Below, in pieces: positions 58,801 through 62,130 of a stretch of DNA of 64,000 nt. Position numbers and translations under genes: made by a program. The notes below the pieces were generated by a model. That model was not told where the DNA came from, did not search any database, and saw nothing but the letters and a program-made list of their open reading frames with translations. Position 1 is the stretch's first letter, and each line of letters begins with the position of its first letter. This DNA comes from Megalonaias nervosa (lineage: Eukaryota > Mollusca > Bivalvia > Unionida > Unionidae): assembly GCA_016617855.1 (NCBI GenBank), contig JAECUM010096275.1, forward strand, positions 1 through 64,000, read 5' to 3'.

Positions 58801-59156
58801 ATGGCATTCAGCTCACAACAATAAAAACAGCAACATTATTGAGCATAGTCTGGGACACTTGAGACAAATGCATAAAACATAGTGTTGACGTCAGTGCCAA
58901 AAGAGATGACAGCATTTAATCCATTATTTACTACTTATTTTCAGTTATTCAGGAGATGACAACACTTAATCCATTATTTTCTACATAATTTCAGAAATTC
59001 AGGAGATGACAGCTTTTAATCAATGTACTATTTATTTTTAGAAATTCAGGAGATGACAGTATTTAATCCATTATGTATTACTTAATTTCAGTTATTCAGG
59101 GGATGGTGAAGGATGATGAAACAAAGGAGCGATCTAATACTCCAGTAGGAATGTAG
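5335..59156 (+). CDS. ACP6: ACP6-like lysophosphatidic acid phosphatase, 5'-partial, nine exons
   Basis: Histidine acid phosphatase. ACP6 enzymes hydrolyse lysophosphatidic acid to monoacylglycerol; the vertebrate enzyme is mitochondrial. Joined exons 5335-5465, 15941-16032, 19498-19656, 21828-21898, 33257-33357, 44944-45024, 50804-50969, 57365-57500 and 59092-59156 give 1002 nt, open to a TAG. Every border is GT-AG and every phase fits. Seen motifs: LTPLGQEQ near the start, VRSTNI (the family's second catalytic Arg) in exon 2, SAHDST (the HD proton-donor pair) in exon 7, and a CxxxxC pair in exon 8. The RSTNI/LAGMYG block, the LPVPK...RRAVE block and the NQWPPFA block fit ACP6 better than prostatic or lysosomal acid phosphatase. 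Human ACP6 is about 428 residues, so roughly the first 100, including RHGxRxP, are upstream. No inactivating change is visible. Introns total about 53 kb. Confidence 0.87.
5466..7904. other. first visible intron, proximal part; nothing recognised
   Basis: AT-rich intronic sequence with poly-T and poly-A runs. The 65-codon frame at 6311-6508 is hydrophobic but has no family signature and lacks splice or promoter support. Confidence 0.5.
7905..8060 (+). repeat. DIRS-like terminal-repeat fragment
   Basis: Aligns, with many substitutions, to the split terminal repeat at 21958-22075 plus 28865-28962: shared blocks include ctgctacctc, a pyrimidine-rich ctgtctgt region, gtatagacaaa and ccactgcyaggyr. 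It is read as one end of an old DIRS-like element. Confidence 0.5.
8640..9200 (+). pseudogene. possible DIRS-like tyrosine recombinase start, broken
   Basis: Around 9062-9130 one frame reads QTRRKSLSKVCNAKWRIFYG, which resembles the N-terminal segment of DIRS-type tyrosine recombinases (the pattern ST.KVY..RWRIF..WC). The frame then breaks. The preceding 400 bp are slightly richer in GC than the surrounding intron but not recognisable. The catalytic R-H-R-Y region was not found. It lies downstream of the terminal-repeat fragment at 7905. Confidence 0.33.
9523..9853 (+). pseudogene. Ty3/gypsy RNase H fragment
   Basis: Reads AVLIQEDKNGVDHPVCYFSK, then NYSTIEKECLALIFALQHFE and FSDHNPLTFI, then after a frame change near 9755 IRHIKGKGNLIADALS and a stop at 9851-9853. 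These are the RNase H TIEKE, SDH and ADALS blocks. The protein is very close to the RNase H of the full element at 22076-28822. Only the 3' end of pol remains, followed by a purine-rich tract and an LTR, so this is a 5'-truncated insertion. Confidence 0.9.
9981..9991 (+). promoter_or_regulatory. polypurine tract of truncated gypsy element
   Basis: atgaggggaag directly abuts the 3' LTR start tgttatgta, the usual place for the plus-strand primer. Confidence 0.75.
9992..10901 (+). mobile_element. 3' LTR of truncated gypsy element
   Basis: About 910 bp from tgttatgtatatttaatt to near actcgtaatgct. The homologous copies on the minus strand at 4301-5194 and 16871-17803 define the ends. Contains a TATA-like tatataat at 10388-10395. 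The last ~90 bp also align with the end of the 22-kb element's LTR, but the rest is clearly diverged. Confidence 0.85.
10902..11265. other. intron, nothing recognised
   Basis: No ORF, repeat or motif recognised between the LTR and the 42-bp minisatellite. Confidence 0.5.
11268..12108. repeat. 42-bp minisatellite, ~20 units, open on both strands
   Basis: Unit close to gatatcagacttgcagtcc + tggtctgactacctgaatgcaat. The plus strand is open 11285-12115 (276 codons) and repeats SDLQSWSDYLNAMI, 14 residues, two heptads. The minus strand is open 11604-11999. Units in the middle (about 11600-11930) alternate between two types, giving an 84-bp higher-order period. No splice-compatible borders to ACP6 exons, promoter or domain are evident, so open frames are best explained by a stop-free unit whose length is a multiple of three. 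Confidence 0.95.
12109..13860. other. intron, nothing recognised
   Basis: AT-rich. The frame at 13304-13495 (minus) has no family features. No repeats of note. Confidence 0.5.
13892..14314 (-). other. unrecognised 140-codon ORF
   Basis: Minus-strand frame starting MIGFESHFLHTPHCQILK and ending YMDR. It is basic and Cys-containing (CDECLAPFQKKFSNKLR, CIVQFAHA) with no transmembrane segment. The region is richer in GC and CpG than the surroundings (for example gcacgatgcacacagg, tcgcacag), and overlapping plus-strand frames of 73-77 codons exist. That looks like inserted or once-coding sequence, possibly a transposon- or retrocopy-derived fragment. I do not recognise the family. Confidence 0.25.
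14315..15080. other. intron, nothing recognised
   Basis: AT-rich, no supported feature. Confidence 0.5.
15085..15850. repeat. ~34-bp degenerate minisatellite
   Basis: Over 20 variants of aaagtgagggagccttgtac + tgaggggtgtgtct, unit length varying from about 28 to 38 bp. Ends about 90 bp before the exon at 15941. Confidence 0.93.
15941..16032 (+). CDS. ACP6: ACP6-like exon with catalytic RSTN motif
   Basis: Acceptor aattttacag, donor g|gtaaat. Reads VRSTNIKRTRTSARCVLAG and on to NSLQ. The Arg of RSTN (codon 15945-15947) corresponds to the phosphate-binding Arg79 of prostatic acid phosphatase. Enters with one base of a split Tyr codon and leaves in phase 1. A 34-bp minisatellite stops about 90 bp upstream of the acceptor. 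Confidence 0.9.
16033..16870. other. intron; unclassified sequence before a solo LTR
   Basis: 16033-16590 is plain AT-rich intron. 16640-16870 is more GC-rich and open on the minus strand (16686-16883, including MPALNGPLGSSIAKAALKVG), but the family is not recognised. It could be part of the DIRS-like element whose RT scrap follows the LTR. Confidence 0.35.
16871..17803 (-). mobile_element. solo LTR, Ty3/gypsy
   Basis: 933 bp, TG...CA ends (tgttatgagtc ... tacataaca), reverse orientation. Homologous over its length to 9992-10901 and 4301-5194. No matching 4-5-bp flank duplication is visible (aaaa versus atgt), so it may have formed by inter-element recombination or the flanks have changed. 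Confidence 0.85.
17804..18350 (+). pseudogene. DIRS-like reverse transcriptase scrap
   Basis: Around 17968-18130, across several frameshifts and stops, the plus strand reads DLQGVYLHIPVHKSS, then FLQCTL, then a form of LGLNISPWVFTRIM. These match the DLQDAYFHVPIH...FLRF...PFGL..SPRVFT blocks of DIRS1-type RT. No YxDD motif was found. Dead fragment. Confidence 0.6.
18383..18988. repeat. 37-bp minisatellite, ~16 units
   Basis: Nearly uniform unit aatcacatctcatcttgttt + tggttctaccaatgatg; variants swap cacatc/cagatc and tcat/tgat. High homogeneity suggests recent expansion. Confidence 0.95.
18989..19497. other. intron, nothing recognised
   Basis: Sequence up to the exon at 19498; pyrimidine runs but no feature. 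Confidence 0.5.
19498..19656 (+). CDS. ACP6: ACP6-like middle exon
   Basis: Acceptor atgttacag, donor atatag|gtaaat. Enters in phase 1 and leaves in phase 1; 159 nt. Encodes EPLKLYVDNLNTDFLIPQTS through LLVEKNI, the less conserved middle part of the alpha domain. The longer reading frame that continues past 19656 is intron read-through. Confidence 0.82.
19925..21340. repeat. degenerate long-period repeat with recurrent GCCATCTTG
   Basis: Irregular repeats (roughly 150-200 bp) built of recurring phrases: ggccatcttgaaaatcttg, cctgaatggatggtcat, tctagttggtcctaaatg, gaaaatggtgctg. GCCATCTTG or one-base variants occur at 19960, 20068, 20328, 20655, 20729 and 21278. No coding capacity. Confidence 0.75.
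21828..21898 (+). CDS. ACP6: ACP6-like short exon
   Basis: Acceptor gtattttcag, donor aaaa|gtaaga. Phase 1 in, phase 0 out; 71 nt. Encodes GLDSTNGGKKLHFIYARDDI then VARK. Too short for an ORF scan; found by phase and by similarity to the ACP6 block preceding the LPxCPxxKR-type segment. Confidence 0.82.
22076..23026 (-). repeat. 3' LTR of Gmr1-like element
   Basis: Paired with 27862-28822. Preceded in the element sense by a purine tract (complement of cattcccccataaag at 23027-23041). Contains aagatggcgg at 22309-22318, a YY1-type motif also present at 28094-28103. Confidence 0.92.
22309..22318 (+). promoter_or_regulatory. YY1-type motif in gypsy LTR
   Basis: aagatggcgg, matching the YY1 core, conserved in the other LTR at 28094-28103 although nearby bases differ. 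It is on the strand opposite to element transcription, roughly three-quarters along the LTR. Confidence 0.4.
23163..23623 (-). pseudogene. pol: RNase H of Gmr1-like element
   Basis: Follows RT in the same open frame: FKLSVDASDVGVGAVLIQDD, YFSKKLNKHQRNYSTIEKEC, VVFSDHNPLTFID, IRHIKGKDNLIADALSRV, then stop. Asp of DASD, Glu of EKE and Asp of SDH are present. The domain itself is intact though part of a broken polyprotein. Confidence 0.9.
23624..24715 (-). pseudogene. pol: reverse transcriptase of Gmr1-like element, frameshifted
   Basis: LKQLLSEYEHLFPDIPTRTN, KQHPYRMNP, WSSPCILVPKPDKTFRMCTDYRK and AKYVTKFDLLKGFWQ cover the fingers and the first catalytic Asp. A small insertion and deletion shift the frame around 24053-24110. 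The palm resumes at 24074 with MDYQYKVMPSGMKGSPSTFQ, and the YIDD box is at 23969-23958. Thumb/connection reads FLGMAGYYRKFCSHFSDIVE. Only the frame break disables it. Confidence 0.9.
24720..25586 (-). pseudogene. pol: integrase of Gmr1-like element, core deleted
   Basis: Zinc-binding domain HETPLAGHLGINKTYHKILT, WPKIKSDVCKFCRSCHTCQ, then the core start IMVDCVGPLPKTKSGNQNL with the first catalytic Asp. Beyond CASTSFPEVIPLRN the core is collapsed: the second Asp context and the catalytic Glu region are missing. A C-terminal RFYGPYKVKKKMNE block then survives at about 24790, immediately before the RT. That continuity shows integrase really precedes RT rather than having been shuffled. Cannot be active. 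Confidence 0.87.
25676..26300 (-). pseudogene. pol: aspartic protease of Gmr1-like element
   Basis: KILRDTGASQSLL (Asp codon 26071-26069) is the DTGA active site. After a stop near 25985 the same polyprotein continues with VSTIPVEGVHLLLGNDLAGD, the family's C-terminal protease block. Broken by at least one stop; cleaves the polyprotein in intact relatives. Confidence 0.85.
26333..27719 (-). pseudogene. gag of Gmr1-like element (SCAN-related capsid)
   Basis: N-terminal block with SLKKDELLELARKYDLS then, after a frameshift near 27610, TKQEIKNILIQHLVG. Next is a long charged coiled-coil stretch of EREKERQ-type repeats, interrupted by TAA near 27350. Then a capsid: KLVPPFSEKEVEKYFIHFEK, LLQSVLCGKARDIY, LVPEAYRQKFRNYRKD, LEQLVLLEEFKNCVHSDIKN. 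The last blocks follow the SCAN-domain pattern; vertebrate SCAN domains are known to derive from Gmr1-type Gag. Downstream a zinc knuckle YCKKKGHIISDCF lacks its first Cys and follows a stop. Structural protein that packages element RNA. Confidence 0.85.
27862..28822 (-). repeat. 5' LTR of Gmr1-like element
   Basis: Begins (element sense) at 28822 with tgttataaccctgtag and ends at 27862 with gccgatacgtaaca. Differs from the other LTR by about 16 substitutions and a 10-bp duplication aaaatgaaat near 28740. The short 63-codon plus-strand frame inside is an LTR passenger. Confidence 0.92.
28823..28864. repeat. AT microsatellite flanking the gypsy insertion
   Basis: (AT)n continuing the tract that ends at 22075; the gypsy element landed in it. 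Confidence 0.9.
29640..30300 (+). pseudogene. DIRS-like element, region 5' of RT
   Basis: Broken frames between terminal repeat and RT. One ends HSWHRENLDLPTHFNPVLER then MEFSF, weakly like the W..L......V.GY.I.F lead-in found before DIRS RT. The 145-codon minus-strand frame over it is antisense. Gag not identifiable. Confidence 0.35.
30560..31460 (+). pseudogene. DIRS-like RT and RNase H, degenerate
   Basis: Across frameshifts: DLSQVSRYISAPNFKIE, VHDLLMNSYLFVPG near the YLDD position, FLVNWEKSDLIPSQLFIHLG (about 30984-31040), FLKNFGPLNVAVDF, and GGIPLEKPKPDIMVD (about 31323-31370) in the RNase H region with LGWGLIS. These blocks in this order are DIRS1-type RT-RNase H. Many stops; no tyrosine recombinase follows. 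Confidence 0.7.
31836..32068. repeat. 32-bp minisatellite, ~7 units
   Basis: aatcacattattgttaaacc + ctcccaaacgcc repeated with small changes, inside the DIRS-like element next to its right terminal repeat. Confidence 0.93.
32100..32246 (-). repeat. right inverted terminal repeat of DIRS-like element
   Basis: The reverse complement aligns with 21958-22075 and 28865-28962 (cccaattacattaaaattag versus cccagtgacattaatgttag; atcaactggttg in both). Confidence 0.65.
32247..33256. other. intron, nothing recognised
   Basis: AT-rich sequence up to the exon at 33257. Confidence 0.5.
33257..33357 (+). CDS. ACP6: ACP6-like exon
   Basis: Acceptor catttcag, donor tga|gtaagt. Phase 0 in, phase 2 out; 101 nt. 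Encodes THGLPVPKVLLELEDLIDRR then AVEMLLYSFCGLH. The spacing of Leu-Pro, Lys and RRAV matches ACP6. The preceding 11.4-kb intron carries the nested DIRS/gypsy insertions. Confidence 0.85.
33838..34146 (-). mobile_element. tRNA-derived SINE (family B), second copy
   Basis: Colinear with 2350-2657. The tRNA-like head is more worn (ggttcaaaccc for the B box; an extra base in the anticodon-side segment), so this copy is older or decayed. The body with agctttaacaatttttcagt and cacattatcctgacaccag is shared. Confidence 0.8.
34147..35336. other. intron, nothing recognised
   Basis: From about 34980 the sequence is less AT-rich and might be another old element, but I recognise no domain. Confidence 0.4.
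35351..35587 (+). mobile_element. tRNA-headed SINE (family A) with 14-bp target duplication
   Basis: Head gtccccgagtggccaagtgg; body with agcttgccagtagcttctca and ggttcttcctccaccaatga; tail gtgttaaaccctacaacaag. Flanked by gcacccatcattgc at 35337-35350 and 35588-35601. Confidence 0.9.
35840..37410 (+). pseudogene. remnant of a multicopy zinc-finger/coiled-coil gene or hAT-related element
   Basis: About 36136-36350, in pieces: MPGKMLETNTKTLL, then RKKNIDIVAVGIAALSS, KGKKHLELMKIDKPAVSLSA and FMESVQ. That is the layout of a BED-like zinc finger followed by the KKH...KP..SL..F linker of multicopy genes in fish and invertebrates; the Cys ligands are lost. About 36940-37190 reads SPKELPLSTGGARQKYQVYL then DKIKK and a Lys/Glu-rich stretch, like the C-terminal ARxxYxxYL coiled coil of the same proteins. 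Both edges carry gtcattgaa-type phrases. The middle is missing. Confidence 0.42.
37423..38040. other. relatively GC-rich block, unclassified
   Basis: Higher GC than its surroundings and partly open on both strands (96 codons plus, 63 minus). Contains gggttgaacccagaacc, slightly reminiscent of a tRNA B box. No recognised domain; probably an old mobile element. Confidence 0.3.
38251..39230. other. intron, nothing recognised
   Basis: Plain AT-rich intron. Confidence 0.5.
39233..40787. mobile_element. non-autonomous pogo/Tigger-type element
   Basis: Left end caccactccctcgataact; right end, reversed, cacctctccctcgataactt: terminal inverted repeats matching at most positions, flanked by TA at 39231-39232 and 40788-40789. 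CCTCGATAACT-type termini with TA duplication are typical of pogo/Tigger elements. About 1.55 kb, no transposase. A second inward copy of the terminus just inside the right end (40707-40723) can fold with the terminus (40764-40780). Confidence 0.8.
41156..41374 (+). mobile_element. tRNA-headed SINE (family A), third copy
   Basis: ggcctcgagtggccaagtgg head with full gggttcgagtct B box, agcttgccagtagcttctca body, a deletion relative to the 35351 copy in the ggttttcccggg segment, and a (CAA)n tail. Flanked by tgatttgg on both sides. Confidence 0.88.
41450..41990. repeat. ~140-bp degenerate tandem repeat, ~4 units
   Basis: Recurring phrases ttttgatcagactt, gttatgagcaa, gagatccatgca, catctgattg. 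Same family as the larger block at 51290-53200 in another intron. Confidence 0.7.
42169..43850 (-). mobile_element. L2/CR1-group LINE, 5'-truncated
   Basis: Minus strand. RT: GIVKPLLKKPTLNHNDLKNY then FMSKISGKVVLSQLVSHLNS, RSAYRPCHSTETTLLKVVND, LLDLSAAFDTIDHDILLHRL, CGIPQGFVLGAVLFILYTQP, HQLHADDTQIYKSS (the FADD box with His), and LGVTLNSTLTLHQHV; then the C-terminal QGPATWNKLPTEL...FKSALKTHLF block. The 3' UTR has tatagcgctta/gctctaagtgctttaca and ends in a (TTA)n tail at about 42169-42181. Both features are typical of the L2/CR1/Rex1 group. Three frameshifts separate the frames at 43672-43409, 43455-43117 and 43120-42839. The endonuclease half is absent. Dead copy. Confidence 0.88.
43851..44943. 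other. intron, nothing recognised
   Basis: AT-rich. A 139-codon frame (44616-45035) overlaps the next exon in the wrong frame. Confidence 0.5.
44944..45024 (+). CDS. ACP6: ACP6-like exon
   Basis: Acceptor ctttttcag, donor atgg|gtaagt. Phase 2 in, phase 2 out; 81 nt. Encodes TEQPLATKLTSGRFLSCVLE then NMQKKN, the helix before the active-site HD strand. It joins in frame both to the exon ending at 33357 and to the one starting at 50804, which is the main reason for choosing it over the splice-like pair at 38211-38250. A longer 139-codon frame over this exon is in a different frame and not believed. Confidence 0.82.
45025..45797. other. intron, nothing recognised
   Basis: No supported feature between the exon and the Mag-like element. 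Confidence 0.5.
45798..45988 (+). repeat. 5' LTR of Mag-like element
   Basis: Matches 49565-49754 over gcatac-tacatgtattagtcc and gagtacagccctgtctt; the last ~14 bp differ from the 3' LTR, as expected if the deletion of the primer site and gag start also removed the LTR end. Contains ctctttaaaagagaat, a TATA-like palindrome. Confidence 0.85.
46036..46383 (+). pseudogene. gag remnant with zinc knuckles
   Basis: GMVIGVRDNSTRRKLLLEVN, then after a frameshift EQMKAMHQEE and CDYCGKKHEAKKEACPA followed by CAKCGLKNHLAVKC, the two Cys-rich knuckles of Mag-type Gag. The capsid N-terminal half is missing. Confidence 0.85.
46444..46850 (+). pseudogene. protease domain, catalytic Asp replaced
   Basis: INFQLNCGSTVNIISE is the active-site block. 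The family has Asp before C/S/T-G-A/S; here it is Asn (codon 46540-46542). The later RPLLGAQAVQKMKLI block is normal. Without the Asp it could not cleave. Confidence 0.85.
46851..47190 (+). pseudogene. reverse transcriptase N-terminal part only
   Basis: LIQEYEDIFSGEGLLEGELH, then a frameshift near 46925, KLGILTPEKEPTDWISSMLV, another shift, CIDPQPVNKVLKRNHYPTPT and EDVLPDLQG. The sequence then jumps at about 47190 to the RT-RNase H connection (IKKDAEFYW), so the palm with YxDD is gone, a deletion of very roughly 450 bp. Confidence 0.85.
47200..47690 (+). pseudogene. RNase H of Mag-like element
   Basis: ILTSARVLGYFDHGKDTILQ, an in-frame TGA at 47343-47345, DASETGLGACLLQEGHPVAY, EVNYAQIKKELLAVVFGMER, ESDHKKLEII, MADTLSRAYL. 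Catalytic Asp, Glu and Asp blocks are visible. The stop separates the first motif from any upstream frame. Confidence 0.88.
47780..49239 (+). pseudogene. integrase of Mag-like element
   Basis: Zinc domain HSSHIGIQGCLQRAREAIYW ... CETCNAY; core GVDLCDFDNKAYLVTVDYYS (first Asp), then SVNGPPF where the family has SDNGP, so the second catalytic Asp is Val (48378-48380), then SNGRVENAVKTVKRLMRKAV (Glu). An 18-bp in-frame duplication gives DFRNTPMDFRNTP at about 48561-48602. A frameshift near 48700 separates the C-terminal part: NKRKQEKYYNRSAKELQPL, GDVVRVKPSDKHGTW, VYRRNRKHLRATSE. Not functional. Confidence 0.9.
49550..49564 (+). promoter_or_regulatory. polypurine tract of Mag-like element
   Basis: aagaagggaga directly before the 3' LTR start tgtaatgtaatgc. 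Confidence 0.75.
49565..49754 (+). repeat. 3' LTR of Mag-like element
   Basis: 190 bp, tgtaat...attaca, homologous to 45798-45988. Confidence 0.88.
49755..50803. other. intron, nothing recognised
   Basis: AT-rich intron up to the exon at 50804. Confidence 0.5.
50804..50969 (+). CDS. ACP6: ACP6-like exon with active-site His-Asp
   Basis: Acceptor gccatttcag, donor acag|gtaagt. Phase 2 in, phase 0 out; 166 nt. Reads PKLYLFSAHDSTIVGVLHAL, then NIFDNQWPPFAANI, then FELYED. His (50829-50831) and Asp (50832-50834) correspond to the catalytic HD pair of histidine acid phosphatases. This is the best conserved exon in the window. Confidence 0.93.
51290..53200. repeat. ~140-bp degenerate tandem repeat, ~10-12 units
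   Basis: ttttgatcaga/aac-type phrases recur near 51503, 51637, 51786, 51927, 52455, 52600, 52733, 52882, 53020 and 53153 (spacing 133-149 bp where contiguous), with catctgattggctga and aagatcttgga in between. A stretch at about 51950-52330 without the repeat interrupts it. Related to 41450-41990. Confidence 0.8.
53201..54635. other. intron, nothing recognised
   Basis: No supported feature. Confidence 0.5.
54950..56050 (-). pseudogene. pogo/Tigger-like transposase, dead
   Basis: Minus strand, several frames. LKKIATWVCELGLYIS resembles the CENP-B HTH region; LLEDYEDKIAENFQLFNIKQ then LSHIWNADWIPLSYDLSSDT is the NADETP region with the first catalytic Asp followed by Trp; PKGILIWYQKKGWIDKTQMK; LTTLGILSGTMTLMLQPLDV then INMPMKKMLRIKWSEWY, the IPGGLTxxLQPLDVxxNKPFK block; finally FKNCCI and MDGKEDDVSW, the C-terminal SFKKCGISNALDG block. 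The L/V..DSFRAHL block around the second Asp is degraded. Possible termini lie near 54636 (aaaacccccgttaattctgc) and 56302-56329 (imperfect inverted match). Confidence 0.8.
56328..56740. repeat. 34-bp minisatellite, ~12 units
   Basis: atcataattatatttggcat + ctcaaagctttagc with few variants; begins at the proposed right edge of the pogo-like element. Confidence 0.95.
56741..57364. other. intron, nothing recognised
   Basis: AT-rich sequence up to the exon at 57365. Confidence 0.5.
57365..57500 (+). CDS. ACP6: ACP6-like penultimate exon
   Basis: Acceptor attggacag, donor aaag|gtgaga. Phase 0 in, phase 1 out; 136 nt. Encodes DKVVRGCEKELCTLTDFKKA, then ISKYTVQKKEYESLCASNTL. The VRGC...LC pattern is the C-terminal disulfide segment known in ACP6. 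Confidence 0.88.
57590..58385. repeat. 26-bp minisatellite, ~30 units
   Basis: gtcagcagctattagtcata + gcatca and variants (cagaagc, cttttag). Occupies half of the last intron. Confidence 0.95.
58386..58900. other. last intron, nothing else recognised
   Basis: Unique AT-rich sequence between the minisatellite and the acceptor array. Confidence 0.5.
58901..59103 (+). repeat. tandem array of last-exon splice acceptors
   Basis: Four copies, period 50/47/50 bp, of pyrimidine-rich tract + AG + wwATTCAGGRGATG. The AGs are at 58943-58944, 58993-58994, 59040-59041 and 59090-59091. The last copy is the acceptor of the predicted terminal exon. Used as acceptors from the phase-1 donor at 57500, the first three would read VIQEMT, EIQEMT and EIQEMT, then short unrelated tails ending in TAA, TAG and TAA. 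Confidence 0.85.
59092..59156 (+). CDS. ACP6: ACP6-like last coding exon
   Basis: Acceptor cttaatttcag; phase 1 in; encodes VIQGMVKDDETKERSNTPVG then M and TAG at 59154-59156. The family ends shortly after the previous exon, so a short polar tail is expected. This exact terminus is less certain than the other exons because three near-copies of the acceptor and first bases lie just upstream, each with its own stop. Confidence 0.68.
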
Positions 59157-59985
59157 ATCTCCAGTTCTTTTTGCAATCCTACCAGAAATGTGCCTTATAT
59201 ATTTACAGCCAGGATTAGCAGATAGCAAGATAAAGGCATCTCTCCTTATACCAAGACTGCTTACCACAGGGACACTTTAATTTAGTCTTTTCCCATCCAT
59301 CCCTCTTTATTCATCCCTGTGTTTGGTAGGCATGTCTGTATTTACGTATATCCATCCATCTCAGGAAGTTTTAATTTGAATATCAGAAATCTTACTGTTA
59401 TTGACCAACAAAAGTTGCAGAGATGATAACCAGTCAGGATTACCTGGAATTGTTAAGAATTTTTAGTGAAAATTACTCATTCTGATTTATATTGTTGAAA
59501 TTACAGAAAACACAAATATTACGGAATATTAGTTTTTCACAGGAATTTTCTGTATGAACTCGGGTAGAGAGAAAAATACTTAAGCACCAACATGGTACAC
59601 TGGTAAACTGAATATAGTTTCTCAGTGTAAAATGCAGTATATACTTAACAACGATTAAATTGATTAGACTGCAAACAGCTGACAATGGTGGGTAAGTTGA
59701 AAAGTAAAATGTATGCAGAAACTTCATTTTGAAACATTAATGTTTATGATTATTAATTTTGCCAAAAATATGTAAAGAATTCAAGGTATGAAATTGGAAG
59801 AATGGGAAGACATTTATTCTCATGAGACCTTAATTGTGATTAACTTTAAAAAGTATACATTGGCTTATAGGATGATTTGATACGATTTTTAAAAAGCTTA
59901 TTATTTTTAATGAACATGTTATCTACTCAAGATGGGTTTCATAGATTTCAGAATAATTGGTGCTTGGATTCCTGATAAATGTACT
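59157..59985 (+). other. presumed 3' UTR and flank
   Basis: Follows the predicted stop; no coding features. Contains one tttggtaggcatgtct phrase at 59324 related to the minisatellite downstream. Confidence 0.4.
59654..59659 (+). promoter_or_regulatory. possible poly(A) signal ATTAAA
   Basis: ATTAAA about 500 bp after the ACP6-like stop, followed within 40 bp by GT-rich ggtgggtaagttg. I noticed no AATAAA nearer the stop. Position only; weak. Confidence 0.25.
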
Positions 59986-59989
59986 TATG

Positions 59990-60405
59990 GTTTGGCATCT
60001 CTGCATTTGGTAGGCATGTCTTCATCAGTATCATGATGACATCATTGCATTTGGTAGGCATGTCTTTATCAATGTAATGATACATCATTGCATTTGGTGG
60101 GCATGTCTTTATCAATGTAATGATGACATCATTGCATTTGGTAGGCATGTCTTTATCAATGTAATGATGACATCATTGCATTTGGTAGGCATGTCTTTAT
60201 CAATATAATGATGACAAATTTAAGAAGGCATCTCTGCATTCGGTAGGCATGTCTTTATCAATGTAATGATGACATCATTGCATTTGGTAGGCATGTCTTT
60301 ATCAATGTAATGATGACATCATTGCATTTGGTAGGCATGTCTTTATCAATGTAATGATGACATCATTGCATTTGGTAGGCATGTCTTTATCCATATGGTG
60401 GTAAC
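59990..60405. repeat. 44-bp minisatellite, ~9 units
   Basis: gcatttggtaggcatgtctt + tatcaatgtaatgatgacatcatt. The minus-strand frame at 59948-60148 is a by-product of the repeat. Confidence 0.94.
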
Positions 60406-61226
60406 ATTTTAAGTAGGCATGTCCATTTAATAGGAATGTCTTCATTCATAAGGTGATAACATTTTATGATTTATATGGTATTTTAATTTCTTTTTAAATA
60501 AGTTTTAGACTTAAGCTTTTTGCATCACAAAATTTTTTAAGTATGATTATCCATAAACCACTTGACCAAGCCAAATGAGAATTGGTTATTCATGTTTCTT
60601 TGATTATGTAGATAATTAGGTTTTCTTACATTACACCACTCCCTCTTTAATCTGTGCCTGGACAACTCACTAACCTGCATAAAAGGACAGGTGGATCCCA
60701 TTTCTTAAAGGTTTGCATCAAAAACTAAGAAATGAATGTGTAAACAAATATAACTATGATATGCAGAAGTCAAATTATATTGAATGTTCAGGATTCACTC
60801 ACTGTTGTAAGTTTAACCGTGATTATTGGCTGATATTAAAGGGGAATACAAATACATATAAACTGCCTGCTACAAGACATCTTAGCCTTGCATTTAGTAA
60901 CTAGGACATCCAAGAGCATTTGGAATTCAATAGGATAAAAAAACAACAATAAGAAACAATTGCAACAGTACTGTTGGCTTGCTAAGCTGGCCTTAATCTG
61001 AGAACAAATGAGAATCCTTTGACATGATGACACAAGCTAATTAATAGGTTGTTGTCCTCCAGCTATTTTCAAGACATAAAAGGTGCCACCATGATGGTGA
61101 TATTTGGGTAGGGAGTCTGCATAATTACTTGCTTAAATCACAGACCATCAAAATATTACCTGTAGTTAATATTGTGGCTTGCTGAAAAACAACTTAATAT
61201 ATATTGAAAAATTAATTATAAGTTGT

Positions 61227-61228
<2 letters not shown>

Positions 61229-61261
<33 letters not shown>
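61229..61261. repeat. AT microsatellite
   Basis: Perfect (AT)n of about 16 units. Confidence 0.95.
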
Positions 61262-61269
<8 letters not shown>

Positions 61270-61529
61270 TTTCTCATGTTTTGCAACTCCTTCTTTATTA
61301 TTGCATGCATCCATAAGTACTCTTTGTCAAAATTAACTAGAAGAATATTATTAATTTATTGATTTTAATTGACATTTTAGGATGTCATAACTGTTAATCT
61401 GTTATGATTGTATTTGTTCAGACAGTAAATACCATACTGATGCATCAGTGATGGTTGCTACCATCACCAATGTCCTGTTAAATGTTAACCAAAATTTGGT
61501 CTCAGTCTCTGTCTTTCATTCTCACTTAG

Positions 61530-62130
61530 GATGCACTCTGTGTTTTCAGACCCTAGAGGTGTGTTTAAATTATTAGGCTGCAGTCTGTGTTTGCAGACCC
61601 TAGAGGTGTATTTAAATTATTAGGCTGCAGTCTGTGTTTGCAGACTCTAGAGGTGTGTTTAAATTATTAGGCTGCAGGCTTGTTTGCAGACTCTAGAGGT
61701 GTATTTAAATTATTAGGCTGCAGTCTGTGTTTTCAGACCCTAGAGGTGTGTTTAAATTATTACGCTGCAGTATGTGTTTTCAGATCCTGGAGGTGTGTTT
61801 AAATTATTAGGCTGCAGTCTGTGTTTGCAGACCCTAGAGGTGTGTTTAAATTATTAGGTGTATTTAAATTATTAGGCTGCAGTCTGTGTTTTCAGACCCT
61901 AGAGGTGTGTTTAAATTATTATGCTGCAGTATGTGTTTTCAGACCCTAGAGGTGTATTGAAATTATTAGGCTGCAGTCTGTGTTTGCAGACCCTAGAGGT
62001 GTGTTTAAATTATTAGGCTGCAGGCTGTGTTTGCAGACCCTAGAGGTGTGTTTAAATTATTAGGCTGCAGGCTGTGTTTGCAGACCCTAGAGGTGTATTT
62101 AAATTATTAGGCTGCACTCTGTGTTTGTTG
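61530..62130. repeat. 47-bp minisatellite, ~12 units
   Basis: ttaggctgcagtctgtgttt + gcagaccctagaggtgtgtttaaatta; some units share a ttttcaga variant. Stops about 30 bp before the right end of the enclosing element. Confidence 0.94.
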
